Source: Acholoe squamosa (lineage: Eukaryota > Annelida > Polychaeta > Phyllodocida > Polynoidae). From it: a stretch of 64,000 nucleotides of DNA. Under the pieces are notes generated by a model. That model worked only from the letters and a program-made list of their open reading frames with translations, did no database searches and was not told where the DNA came from. The translations under genes and the position numbers were made by a program. How positions within the stretch are numbered: the first letter of the stretch is position 1; each line of letters begins with the position of its first letter. The stretch covers positions 43,633,269 through 43,697,268 of the forward strand of contig OX439041.1 in assembly GCA_949317995.1 (NCBI GenBank), read 5' to 3'. This document shows positions 22,163 through 34,064 of the stretch, piece by piece.

Positions 22163-22240
22163 GAAATAATTGAATATGAAACCTAACAATGTGCAGTTTA
22201 ATATGAATTATTCCTAAGAGTTATGGCATTAAGCCATAGG
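22163..22240 (+). repeat. DIRS internal complementary region (ICR)
   Basis: AAACCTAACAATG, AATTATTCCTAAGAGTTATGG and CATTAAGCCATAGGGGTA run continuously here. They are the reverse complement of the end of the right ITR plus its outer extension (22340-22371 and 22568-22617), once the SINE at 22372-22556 is disregarded. The last 18 bases also repeat the start of the left ITR. This is the known DIRS-1 arrangement, in which an ICR complementary to both termini templates circularisation of the cDNA. Confidence 0.85.
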
Positions 22241-22299
22241 GGTATACTCTCTACCAGCCCTATTTCACGGGATAATCTAACTCAAAAACAGCTATAAAG

Positions 22300-22359
22300 A
22301 ATACATGACAACCCGCAAGCGAGGTCCTGCTATATACCATAGCTACCCCTATGGCTTAA
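22300..22359 (-). repeat. DIRS right inverted terminal repeat
   Basis: Inverted copy of 17041-17083 (core 22315-22359), weaker towards 22300. Its outer extension continues at 22360-22371 and, after the SINE, at 22568-22617 (AATTTATATTAAACTA, CATTGTTAGGTTT). Confidence 0.88.
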
Positions 22360-22371
22360 TGCCATAACTCT

Positions 22372-22556
22372 TTGGGCTTCCCTAGCCCACTTAAATGGGT
22401 CTATATCTCCTCTTTCTTATCCCCTCGGATGTGTGTGGTGCACATATGTGTGGGCACCAACACATTCCTCTGTGAAATTGTGTAATATAGTTCTCGCCAT
22501 GAATATGACCTTAGCTGTTGAAATGGCGTTAAACATCTATTACTCACTTACTCACT
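22372..22556 (+). mobile_element. SINE family S, copy 1, inside DIRS right end
   Basis: Flanked by an 11 bp duplication CCATAACTCTT (22361-22371, 22557-22567). It starts TGGGCTTCCCTAGCCCACTT, carries ATGAATATGACCTTAGCTGT and GAAATGGCGTTAAAC, and ends in a (ACTC)n tail. Two other complete copies (44482-44650, and 51998-52179 on the other strand) start at the same place, which shows a discrete short element and not a random LINE truncation. No tRNA A or B box is visible, so the head is unclassified. Confidence 0.92.
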
Positions 22557-22617
22557 CCATAACTCTTAGGAATAATTTATATTAAACTATACATTGTTAG
22601 GTTTAATATTTAATTGT

Positions 22618-24714
22618 GGGCACTCACAGCAAACTGAGGCACATTAGATGTTTATATAACAAATGCCAGCTAGTCCCAATGGTTATTAGGTTAGTTTCTG
22701 TGACAAAAGATGTGTCCCTCTTCAAACATGCTTATGCCTTTGATAATTTTGCCAAAATTTCTCTATTTTATCAATTGATATTCCTGTGTGATAATATTCT
22801 TTACATCTTCTATCTCATAAACACCCATGATGAAGCGGATTGAAGATAAGAATTATTATATTCAATGGAATTGGTGTTTTGTTTTCCATTGTTGTATACT
22901 AGGGCCCCCTGGTGGCAGAAAGTAATAGGTGATCAACATGATGACCATCACTTTGATGACTCAAGGTGAACTTGGATCATCAAAGTGATGAACCAAGGTG
23001 ATCAACATGATTACCTTGGGCCATCAACATAGAAAAAGGACCTTAAGTCACCAATACTGACCATCTTTATAGAGGCCCATACTTCCAGTGTACAAAGACA
23101 AACGGACTGAAGAGCAGTTCATCACTCCCATACTCATAGTCCTATGTTCATAACCCTTTTCAAGATCTAATAGATATCACATTTATCAATACAATCATGT
23201 TTGCTATTTTAGGCAGAAGGGATAGAGATACTATACAGAATGGTTAGTTGGCAGGTTGAAGCTCTCTTGTTACTCTCCATAGGAGTGATATAATAGACAT
23301 TAAAAAGATGCCATTCAGATCAGGTACCCAGGTGCAGAGGATAGTTAGCCCCCAGAAACCTGTCCAGGCCAGACTAGTCAACTGTAATAGTAAAGAATGC
23401 CTCAACCTAACTCTTACCTATAACTCTCCATTTTCTTCTAGTTCTTCGCTCCACAAGCCTGGCCTCTTCTATAGTTACCCCTATCCAGTTACTTACTGCC
23501 GAGGGATTATGGGAGAGGTGCTGCACAAATAGCTAGTACATGTGTCTGCTGTGTAGTTTGTATCTGCCTGTTTTGCGTTATGACCAGAGCAGGGAGCACA
23601 TGGTGATTCAGGGGAGATAAATTTTGTATACACACCCTAATATAAGTCCGCTGGTGTAGATTAGGTTAAGGTAAAGGAACACCCGTAGTTATCAAATAGG
23701 GAATTGGGCTACTAAAGATGATTAAAGGGATGAGTAAAGGGAACTGCCTGGAGAAAAAATTAGGCCAAATGAGGTGAAAGGGCGGGGGAGGGGCAAAATG
23801 GGTACTATTCCTTAGAGATTCGAATAGTTCCTAATGCTTTTAGTACATATTGAGCAAGAATGAGATATTGAGATCAAGGTAGAGGAAATAGGAGAGATTA
23901 CTGTAAAAAAGTAGCAGGGATGCAAATAGGGAATTGGGTTACTGAAGAAGATAGAGTGAGTGAAGGGAACTACCTGGAGACAAAATTAGGCCACATGAGA
24001 TGAAAGGGGGAGGAGGGACAAATGATTCCCTCCTCGAGATTCAAATAAGCCTTTTACATAGTATATAAATGGTGTCTATTTTGTTTATATTCAAGGGATG
24101 TTCTACGGTCTCCCTACCCAGGCACTGACGCTTTGCTATTCAAACACTAGTGTTTAAATGTGAGCATACCAAAGAGAAATGATCATGCATCTTTAGGGGT
24201 GCCACATTGATGAGCAGTAAGTGTGGAAGGTATAGGACTACCCGATAACATGAACCTACACCCCACCAGGCCCAAAATGCTATGAATAAACACTACCTAT
24301 ATTGGCGCTGCTCACAAGTGGGGCCTGCACATGTTCACTTTCCAGCACAGCCTTAGTTGGTTGGCTGTCCTTTGAAGCTTTCTGCATGGATATTGATGAC
24401 GTGCTGGGAGAGTGAGCTGCTGCTTAAGAGGAGGTGGGAGTAGACAGTGGCCCTGAGCAGCTCCCCTAAGGGCTGAAGAGCAGTTCATCACTCCCATAGC
24501 TTAAAGGCATTCACCGGCTTTGGTTCAAGAAATAACCAGGTTAACGCCTTTAAAAGGTGGTAGGGGTGAAGTTTGTCATAGCGGTGGGAGAGGTCCATAG
24601 ATATAGGGCAGATCTTATGCTTATGGACTCAAATATACCCTGGTCTATCAAACCATTGGAAATTCCCTGCTGGCAATCGATCGATTCAATAAAATTTGCT
24701 TTCTTGTTGATAAC
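22618..24714. other. Gene-free stretch with local repeats
   Basis: 22930-23022 has a mixed direct and inverted repeat: GGTGATCAACATGATGACC and GGTGATCAACATGATTACC flank a hairpin of CATCACTTTGATGA type. A ~130 bp direct duplication lies at 23697-23830 and 23926-24050 (shared AGGGAATTGGG, AAGGGAACT, GGAGA-AAAATTAGGCCA). 24290-24590 is a diverged relative of 29455-29745. ORF 23308-23532 has no family resemblance. Confidence 0.55.
24290..24590. repeat. Dispersed repeat D, copy 1
   Basis: It shares ordered blocks with 29455-29745: GTTGGTTGGCTG-like, GGAGAGTGAGCTGCT, AAGAGGAGGTG, TCACTCCCATAGCTTAA, GGTTTGGTTC-like and ATAACCAGGTTAACGC. A short piece of the same (AGAGCAGTTCATCACTCCCAT) recurs at 23111. 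No tail, target duplication or coding capacity is visible. Confidence 0.6.
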
Positions 24715-25631
24715 TTTTTTTTTTTTTTGAACAAATTTTAAACTTTATTTGGTCTAGTAGTACATACATCATGTAAACATAGGCATGCTGTGTATTTGTT
24801 GTTATGTATTAGAATTATAGCGTCTATATAAATTTGCCTAAGTACATACGTTGATATATTACATGATTACCCATTTTATAAGGTAATTCATTTTAATAAT
24901 AACACGACCAAACAGTTAATGACCAGATCGTCATTTCAGAAATGTTGTTATGATCTGACCATTTAAATCATTACCGGTATTCATACAATTATAAGATATA
25001 ATAACAATAATTTTGAACAATTTGGGGCACTTTCAGTCTACTTTAAATACAGAATAATAATAATTACCCCTCCCTAGTCTCATAAATGATTTTTACAGCA
25101 TGCACATATACAGTCCAATAATAAATAACGTTATGCAAGCTTTGACAAAGTCGACGTAGACAATCACAAGTAGTCTTAAATAGACCGTTACTATTGCACT
25201 TTAAGGATTAGGTTTAACTCAGACATTTCTTGGTACAGTATGTATAATTATTTTACAATATATTTTATATATTGATAGATTCTATCATACATTTTTTTTG
25301 ATAAAGCTTTAAATTTATCTTTGTCCCTAATATTTCTGATATCAGTCTCTAGATTATTCCACGTTTGGGCACATAGACATTCAGGAGATTTTGTGTAAGC
25401 TGTACAATTAATTTTCATATAATTTAATACCGGAGCACTTGAAAATCTTGTCATTCTAACAGTAGGTTTAATATACTCTTCCTTTGTGGATCTCTTATAA
25501 GCTAGCATTTTTATATGATGTAGCCTTCTAGCTTCAAGTTTCGGGCTCTTTGTATCTCTATGTACAAGATCTGTTGGGGTTAGTACATGTACATCTAGAC
25601 AATGCCATAGTAGTTTAAAGATAATGCCATA
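24715..25631 (-). pseudogene. 5'-truncated LINE, ORF2 C-terminal end
   Basis: The minus-strand frame is open from 25631 to a stop at 25248, 127 codons. The layout matches the C-terminal end of many non-LTR retrotransposon ORF2 proteins: a DLVHRDTKSPKLEARRLHHIKMLAYKRS-like block after RT, a basic linker, then a TWNNLETDIRNI motif followed by a lysine-rich K-FKALSKKM end. The remaining ~530 bases are a 3' UTR with AATAAA (minus strand, near 24745) and a 14-base poly(A), seen as T at 24715-24728. The upstream part is missing and a stop precedes the open frame, so it is a dead 5'-truncated copy. The clade is not resolved. Confidence 0.78.
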
Positions 25632-28600
25632 CTAGTTAAACATCCAATCGCATCCCTCTTAGTCCCCAGTGTCTCATTTGAAACTCCGTCCAATTGTCAC
25701 ACCAGCAATAAAACCCAGAACAAAGTCACACACCGATGACTCAATTGACTCTTCACAGGCTCTATCAATAATAGATATTGACACGTTGCCTCAGATAAGA
25801 AAATTGATTTTTTTGATAATACCCTCCGCTTACTGATAACACGATACTAAAACATAGCCATCTGAGACATCTGTGATCAGCAGAGGGGAAATTCTCTGAG
25901 GAAATCCCCAACAAGATAACTGCATCAGCTTCAGAAAGATCTCTGAAAGAATAAAAATTGTAAGCCTATTGAATCACGAGCTAATATGTTTACCCCATAA
26001 GCTGTAAAAGCGGCTTTATTGTCTCAATAGAATGAGTTAGTTACCTCTTGTAGACAGTAAGCCATCACTGGTATATATTTTAAAGTCTTCAGGTAATCCC
26101 TGCTCTCTGCTGAATCTGACGTTTCACATTGACCTTCCTTACTAACCCTGTAGCATGAAGAGTACATCTCATTCTCCATTAGTCTGCATTGCTTAACCAT
26201 AACTTTTAATGACCTCCAAAAGATAGAGGCGACAACCTGGGTTTTATGCACTTTGAAACCCCTAAGAATGGAGGAAAAACAGGGGTGACTCTCAGTTTCC
26301 ATTGAAATGGGCACACATATTAGAGCAACCTAAGGCTAACATGAATTACATGTGCCGATAGGCCTATATGGGCCTTAAAGGATTAATGCTGACAAGGTGT
26401 GAGTCCTGCTGTGGGCCCTTAATTATATTCCATTCTCCTGCTGCAAGCAGTAAGGGGACTTTCATGAAGCTAATCATATTTGAGCCTACCATGTTGCTAA
26501 TTACAGATCCTATTGTTGTCCTGCTAATTACAGTTAACGTTAACCAAGGGAACTGAAATGTGTTTCCATAGGTTTATTAGGTTTTAGATATGGATATGGC
26601 ATACCGGTATTTCTTTTGCGTGTATGTTATGCAATTGCTGCAACATATTGAGCAATATTCTATCTTCTTTTTCGGGGAATAATCTTTGTCCTAATGTGTG
26701 TTGTTCTATACGCTATACTCTGTTCATACCGAATCTTGGGTCCACTTGTTATTAATGCTTTACACTGTTTCGTTTAGCTATAATAGTAGTATAATAGTAG
26801 TACTCATTAATCTTAACGTACTGCCTCTGATACATACTCTAAGCCCAAGGAAGATATCAGCATCATTAAATGAAAAATTCAATGAATCAGGCACCAGAAA
26901 AGGATTATTTTCTCACCAGCTTAAAAGATTACTGATTTCCCTTGCCTGTTTTTGTAATCTTTATCATGTGGATTTATTTAAGAGGAGAACAATCAGGAAT
27001 ATGACACGGCACTTAGAACCCACTCTATTGTGACAGACAAGCTGTCATAACAGACTTGCGTTTAAGCGAAATCTCACCAGAACATATTGATCATAGAAGA
27101 AGTTAATTACCCAGTGTTCAGTCATCGGAGTAAAATACCATCAATAAATACTTAGTAGGAGAAAGGGAACAAAAGCCTAGGCATTTGAGAACAAATGGCT
27201 TCATTATCCCATCCCTGACTGTAGACTAGCTTTTCTTCTCATGTTTTCGCCTTCTTTTTCAAGGGCCTCTTTACCCTGGAAGGCTTTCAGGCACAATCTG
27301 TGACTTATTATCTCCATGCAATAGTATTAAAAGGGTAACCACTAACATGATAGTGCTATGTCGATTACAGCGTGAGTTTGAGATATTGTATACTGCTTCA
27401 TAATTCAAATGGTCTTTTCTACTCTTATGCTATTGTACTCTTATCTATAATGACACCATCACAATCTTTCAATGTTATGTCAATGAGGTTAAATCTCCCT
27501 TCACATAATGATTTTAACAAAATAAGTACATACTGCAATAGTTTAACCTTTCATCCCTGGATTTCTAGAACTACCTCTATGTGCTTTGTTTGCAAATCCT
27601 GATTTTAATACAATATGACAGAATGTGATTTATGTGTTCTAACCCCTTATGCTCGTCAACTTCCATGTGTCTCACGTCTTTCTACAGATAGCATTCCCCA
27701 TCCGACTTTCCTATGTATGGCTTTCTGTAAAATAGCATTTTATTTATAGCCTCAGCGTTGCTAAATATCTTCACGGGTTTTGGGGGTCCTGCACTAATTA
27801 TCCCATTGTCTCTGACGCCATCCTGTTATCTGTTTTAGTTACTGTAATGTTGTCACCTGTGAGGATACCCCCCTCTCCATTAGAATCTCAAAGTGAAATT
27901 TATAAATAATAGTAGTAAAGCCATTTATAGCTAGTGCATGTAGTGTATTGGCAAGTTGATTAATTTAGACAACATAACGCATTCAGCGTCAATTCACATG
28001 AAAGCGACTTTATTCTATAAGCTGATTCCTGTGGAAGATCCTGCTAGAATTTCTGCTATTGATGCCACCGATGTATCTGCTGTTAGCTAAAAGAAGCTTC
28101 AGAAATGGAGTTAATAGGACACGGTTGGAAGTCTTCTCGATGTTCCTGTCTGTGAGACGCTTCATTATCTATGTCAGAAATGAAATAATATTTCCCTATA
28201 AGAAACAGACCTTGTAGACGGTTGTCCCTGTTGTGTCAATAAATGATAAGGGCTGTACTCTATCATATTTGTTAGGGATACTTTGTCTGTCAGGTTTCAG
28301 TGTAGCATTATGCGATTGTTAAATTCTAGAACCTCTGGTTAACGATTTCCAGGATTGGATTAATTAAATGTCACTTGCGATTCATAGAGGAAGAATTAGG
28401 CATTTGTTCTGGGTGTAATATCCCATTACATGATGCACGACCATGTAATGGGAATATCATTTTCCTCTTGATACCTTTGGCATAAGAGGTAGTGCTGAGG
28501 TGAGACGCATGATGGACATGAAAGAATAAATGCCATTTACAAGAGCTGCCCAGTATTGAATGGGCAAGATTAGCCTACAGTAACTTGACCAGAACTCCGT

Positions 28601-28766
28601 GAACTACGACGGTAAAAGAATCCGTACACCATAATCCCCACTAACTTTCTGCATTCCCTTCTCACATAGCTTACCACTATAGCTTGGCGTTCCCCATCAT
28701 TACCTCTCTCCAGTTACTATGTAGCCTAAATAGGGGGTGGTGGGTGGTTTCATACTGTATTCTTAT
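25632..28766. other. AT-rich gene-free stretch
   Basis: Small ORFs (26698-27033, 27372-27602, minus 26024-26314) have no recognisable family, codon bias or splice context. Part of the sequence just after 25631 may still be LINE in broken frames. No array, RNA gene or TIR pair seen. Confidence 0.4.
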
Positions 28767-29045
28767 TATAGCTCATGGAGAAGACTGCTTACACGCAATG
28801 TTATTTCATTTTGCCATAGAGAAAATATATTTGATGTAACAAAACAATAATGAAATTTGTTAGGTATGCTCATGTTATCTATAATAGGAGGAAGTTGGTT
28901 GGTTTCTAACTGGGGGATTATAGCTCATAGAGAAGATTGCACACACATGCAATGTAATTTCATTTTGCCATAGGGGAAGATACATTTCATGTAACAAAAG
29001 ACTAGTGAAGTTAGTTAGGCAGACTCACGTTATCTGTAATAGGCA
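28767..29045. repeat. ~150 bp tandem duplication
   Basis: 28767-28897 and 28917-29045 align end to end (ATTATAGCTCATGGAGAAGA / ATTATAGCTCATAGAGAAGA; TTTCATTTTGCCATAG; CTCATGTTATCTATAATAGG / CTCACGTTATCTGTAATAGG), with substitutions and small indels. Confidence 0.85.
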
Positions 29046-29399
29046 ATCAATAATGATTCGATGTTACTGTCGTAGGTATAGTGAAGGCATTCACATAGCT
29101 CGAGGGAATAGCTGATATGAGACATAAGCACAACACAACAGCTCAGAGTTCTACCAATCGATAGAGCCATTGTAGTCAGATTAAATACTTTAGGGGAGCA
29201 ATAAAAAATAGAAATGTGAGTACCAAGAGAAAATAGAGTATTATAACAAGGGATGAAATAAGGGAAGGCAGTTACCTGAAACTCCATGCACTTAGGAACA
29301 TTTAAAGCTTAGAGCAAATGAAACATTGATTTAATTTAATATGCACCTAAAAGGTTGTCCTACCGACGAATATAGAAGGTAAGGCCTGATTAACACTTA

Positions 29400-29760
29400 C
29401 AGGCCTGATTAACACTTACATTCACCCCATCATACTCGCGTGCTGTGAATGGGGCACTGTCTGTATGAGAGCTACTCACCAGTGGAACCTATAGGGCCAG
29501 CACTCACTCTCCATCACAACCTCAGTAGGTTGCCTGCCTGATGAAGCTGTGGTCCTGGATATAGACCTGCTTGGAGAGTGTGAGCTGCTCTCCCAGAAGA
29601 GGTGTGAGCAGAACAAGGCCACAAGCAGCTTTACTGAGAGCCTCTGAGCAATTCGTCACTCCCATAGCTTAAGGGCCTTTGTCAGGTTTGGTTCCAGATA
29701 TAACCAGGTTAACGCTTTAAATGTGGTTTGGGATGAAGTTTGCCTCGTGTGTGTGTTGGA
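29400..29760. repeat. Dispersed repeat D, copy 2
   Basis: Diverged partner of 24290-24590. It is preceded by a 19-base perfect direct repeat, AGGCCTGATTAACACTTAC, at 29381-29399 and 29401-29419. Confidence 0.6.
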
Positions 29761-30157
29761 GGAGGGTAGGGGATATGTTATCTAAGAGATATTCTCATGG
29801 GCTGTGTGTAGGAATGATTCATAAACCCTAGTCTAACCGCCTGTTGAGAATATCCCCACATCTATTTGATATGGCCATAGTGCATTGTTGGGGGGAGGGG
29901 GAGGCTATGAAGTCTGGGAAATGAGCTCTTTAAATTCAGATATATTTTACTTTTGATCTCTAGTATCAGCCTGAAATTTTGTAGGGGATACATCCCCTAG
30001 ATTCCCAACAATTCCACCGCCACTGAACTAACCATAAAAGCCATCAAACGAGCCATATACTTAACGATTCGGGCTCCTCTGCATGCGATGTCATTGGTAT
30101 TGGCCTAAGCCGAAAAGGGTTTCAGTAGTTGCGGATATTACTTGCCATTCATATTAC

Positions 30158-30294
30158 TTACCGTAAAACCCCACATATAAACCGCTGCTCGCTACCTCTG
30201 GATGCTTATAGACCATATCATAGGCCTACTGTAGTGCACAACGTCTCCTTTCTTTGAGGGTGGGGCTTGTAGTTATATGTGGAGTTTTACGTAA
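30158..30294. mobile_element. 137 bp MITE, TIR related to ACCGTAAAA
   Basis: TTACCGTAAAACCCCACATA is mirrored by TATGTGGAGTTTTACGTAA at 30273-30294. The outermost bases resemble those of the 237 bp MITE, so it may belong to the same superfamily. Confidence 0.75.
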
Positions 30295-33200
30295 TCATAG
30301 GCCTATACTAGAGTAAGGACAGGCAACACTTTCAACCCCAAAGTGCATCTTATAGGAAAGCCCACAACTCATGATGCGGCTTTCCGGGATTCACGGTACT
30401 TCTCTTTGATAATGGCTAGAGCTAAAAGAGGTAAATGATTTGTACATACCAGAGACCAAATCATTAAAGAGGTAGTCAGATGCATTTTCACCTCAGGTCG
30501 AGGGAAGCATTAATTTTTATATGTTTTGCATTTTGAGTCTGGACCTTTATACTATTATTTTGTCCGGGATGTTGATATTGTAGCTTCATGATTTAGTTTA
30601 TTAGCGCGGCGACTAGTGAGTACTACTCGTGAGATGAGTAGACTAGTGTATGGTTCACAGTCGCCACGGTGTAAGGGATAGGGAGGCCTTGCAATCTATT
30701 TTTGTTTGTGGCTCCTCTGCTATGGACTATTTCTGCTCACTATTCTAATGTAATAACAACAGTGTGTGTACTTTACTTATCAGTGAAGGAATTTTCAGAA
30801 TATATCTCATACTTTTGATTATATTCGCAGATAAGACATTTCATCATTTGGAGCCCTATGGCAGATTAGCATTAGAGCATTTTAAGATTCAGAAATGCAT
30901 CCCTGTAGCCTTTGTTTTAGAATTGTTCGTTTTGAAACTACTATATATATGTAGTACAGGTTTTATCTCAGTGGGTTATGGTACAATTGGATCATATTTT
31001 CTGTATTTGAACAAAGTATTCACTGTCAAAGATCTCTATGGAGAAATCAGTGCTAAAGTGTGTGTTGCCATATGTGCATTTTTGTAAATCAGAGGAGGTT
31101 GAAGTGTAAGGCCACCTTGTGGAACTGCTACCTTCTTTTCTGTGTAAAATTTCTAGTTTACATTGAAATAATGCTTTCTCAGAATATGTATCTACTATTG
31201 GTGATGAAAGATTAATTTGATTACTCCTTTCATTATATAAACGATTTTGTGGAACACTGAAAACATGTATGTACACCGAGGTACTTACACTGTGCTCTCC
31301 CTGTACAGAGAGGTGGAGTGATCTGGCCAGATTGCTGACCACTGGCCCGTGACGAGGTACAGACTATTACAAGTGATTGGCAGTTGGGTGTGTGTGTGTG
31401 GGGGGGGGGGGGGGGGGCAGGGAGGCAGAGCAGGCTCCTGGCAAGCTGAGACAGTGTACACTCATAATGACACACCTGTTGACTATGGCATTGAACATTG
31501 AATAAGACAGGTCCCTGTGGCAGCTGAGTGAGGTGCATGCAGAATGGACAGTCTACAGACTATTAGTACTTAGCTGCAGTGGGTAGTTCAGGTTGAATTT
31601 GTGCTATATATTACCAAAAGCCCAGATAATAGTATGTCCTATCTGTCTCACCAACTGAAACTAGACACAAGATTACAAGTCGCCGCGCCATGTCTCACAG
31701 GACTATTCTCTACTATTGTATTAAAATCTACAACACTATGGTTTTATTACGGTAAACTCACATTTCGGAGTAATATGGACCTGGTGCTATAGCCTTGATG
31801 ATAGATGAAACACCCTCAGGATTCCAGTTTAATTTTGCATATTCACCTAAAACTTGAACCACAAGTATATGGCTTTCTATTTGCTAAAGGAAGCTTTTTT
31901 TCTTCTGTCAGGCTGGTAGACGCAGGCTCTAATATTCTTTCGTCCTCATAGCTATTGCAAGATGTGCGAGGCGTCCCTATTGAATAGGTCTATCAACAAA
32001 TTGAGGTATAGAAGATTGCTCCGTATGTCCGGTGGTATGTAATTGACAGTTATCCAGCACATGTAGCCCATAGCATCGAAGAACTATAAATCAGAGACGG
32101 AGAGTGGCCTCCTAGAGCAAATGCATCGCTTCTGAATAAGAAACTAAATTCATTTCACAATTCGCAAGTCAGCATCACTCGTATTGACTTGCTTTTTAGC
32201 ATTGTCCAGTGTTGGGCATTGCTACTATAAATAGTTCATCATGAATACGTATGGGTACTCCGGGTCCCTGGCGGTAGCACCGCATTTGGCTGCAAGGCGA
32301 TGCTGGGGGTTGGTAATAGGGGGCAGTGAAATGACCTTCTCTATAACTTAACCACCTCTGTGACTAAAAATAGCCCTCGAGCTACTCACATTCTCCAAGC
32401 AGATATCTTCTTTTTAGAATGTGTGAGGGTGTCTGGAGTGCTGCTTGAAGAGTGAGCAGCGTGGCCTGGGGATGGGTTGAGGTCCCTGGAAGCCCTAAAG
32501 TCAGGCTGGAATGGGCAGGAGCCTAGGAGCGATTGAACCAGATTTAAAACTTCACTCTCCTATTTTTACTACTTTTGTTTTAATCTTGGAATGATAATCA
32601 ATCCGACTTTGGGTTTTACTTCTATGCACATCCTCCGTTTCGCAGCTTGATGTGTGACCAACCAATCAATATCCAAGTCAGTAGTTTACATATCCAAGTT
32701 GGAATGGAACAGGCATCAGGTTTCTATAGCTGTAGAAATCACAGATTTCCTAGCGGTATTTAAGTATTCAAGACCAGACAGTGAGACCCCTTGCAATTAC
32801 GTTGGTCACCATTGGGCTTAAGCACACAAAGACAATCAATCACTTAAAGTAGAGGAGAAATAGAGTTGAGATACGATTGGTATCATTGGTTAGGAGCTAG
32901 TTAACGCAGCAGAGCCGCGTTTCTGGTATCGCCCAAAAAGCCATGACACGCATATAGGGGAACTTGATGTATTGCTTTTACAATCCGCCTTAAAAGTAAG
33001 AAATCTCAACCATCCTCTATTCTAATTATATGGAAATGTAGGGGAACATGTTGGCACACAATGTAATCCTTATATTTCTTTGCGAAACAGTGTATTATTA
33101 TGGGGAAAAGGGTAGTAAAGTAACAAATTTTCCAGATAAGACGGTAGGATTAAGACTGGTAGAAGTATCGCTATATCTCATGCATATTGCGAGAAGTCAC

Positions 33201-33702
33201 GAGAGTTCGTGCAAGCTGGCACCAAATGCCCATACCGTAGGTCTATGGTTTAGAGATTGAAACTATGAACTGAATTGTTCACAAAGAGGCAGCGAGGTCA
33301 AGGTCGCATGCAATCTTGTTGAGAGCCGTAGATTAAATGTAGTATCTGACCTCTCCCCCTCTCAAAAATCAGAGCAACAAGTGTACCTACAGAGACTATC
33401 TTACAAAAAATTCGCCATCGTTCTACTCGTGACAGATTGTCAAAATAGAAAAATCCAATATGGCAAGTGAACAGGGAGACGATCGGTCCCGGGGCAGAAG
33501 ACCGGCATGGCAACGAAATGTTTACGGGAAGTGTAAGGGTAGGTCCCGGCCCGAGTGGTCATCCGCCGCCGCGTTCATTCCACGCCTTGGCGTGGATGTA
33601 TTTTATATTATGATAATGAAAGAAGGCCGAAAGGAATAGTGTGACTGAAGACGAACACCCAAAATCTTTCAGAAATTGTAGTGTGTGGTATTGTGATAAG
33701 GG
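30295..33702. other. Gene-free stretch
   Basis: A GT-repeat running into ~20 G lies at 31387-31417. ORFs 30764-31087 (+) and 30992-31538 (-) overlap on opposite strands and neither looks like a protein family. 33470-33600 is locally CpG-rich (CCGCCGCCGCG) but lacks a clear promoter motif set. Nothing else supportable. Confidence 0.4.
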
Positions 33703-33978
33703 CTAAATAAAACTTGTTGGGTTCGGATAACAGAGTCGTAAAAATTAGGTTAGGTAGGTCTTGTTTTGTTATTTCAAAGAATTTTTGTTAAGGCTGGCTG
33801 TCGATTTTTCATACTTTTAGACACATTTTATGCATGGGATCGTAAGTGTTTTTCTTCACTTTTCCACAAAAGCGCCAGAAAATCAGTTGTTTTTTTTCAC
33901 AGAGAGGTCTCTAATTGATTTAGGATAGGGCCAGAAATATAGGGTAGGTAGCGTTATATGAATGCAAAAATTCTTACA
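33703..33978. mobile_element. Inverted-repeat MITE, copy 2 (diverged)
   Basis: It follows the same order as 7698-7977: a GTTGGGTTCGGATAAC end, TTAGGTTAGGTAGG, AGAATTTTTGT-AAGGC-GGCTGT, AGGGCCA-AAATA, and GTAGGTAGCGTTATATGAA. Both ends are eroded. Confidence 0.65.
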
Positions 33979-34064
33979 GGTAAGAGATTCAACACTTGAC
34001 GTACTGTCACGAGGGGACTTGGCATTGTAAGCAATAAGATTAAGGGCCATGCCATGTATATAAG

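Larger units (their letters stand above)
17041..22617 (+). mobile_element. DIRS-type tyrosine-recombinase retrotransposon, decayed
   Basis: The ~5.6 kb element has the DIRS order: left inverted terminal repeat, Gag, RT plus RNase H, tyrosine recombinase, internal complementary region, right inverted terminal repeat. There is no integrase, protease or target-site duplication, as expected for a family that integrates by site-specific recombination of a circular cDNA. All ORFs are broken by stops or frameshifts. A ~320 bp insertion interrupts RT/RNase H, and a SINE interrupts the right extension. It can only be a non-functional copy. Length fits the usual 5-6 kb of the family. Confidence 0.93.

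Noticed and set aside
31387-31417. GT-to-G run as a G-quadruplex element
   Set aside because: Homopolymer next to a microsatellite; no further structure, and homopolymer length is assembly-sensitive.
30764-31538. Overlapping 107, 116 and 101-codon ORFs
   Set aside because: Opposite strands conflict, composition is low-complexity hydrophobic, and no domain or splice signal is seen.
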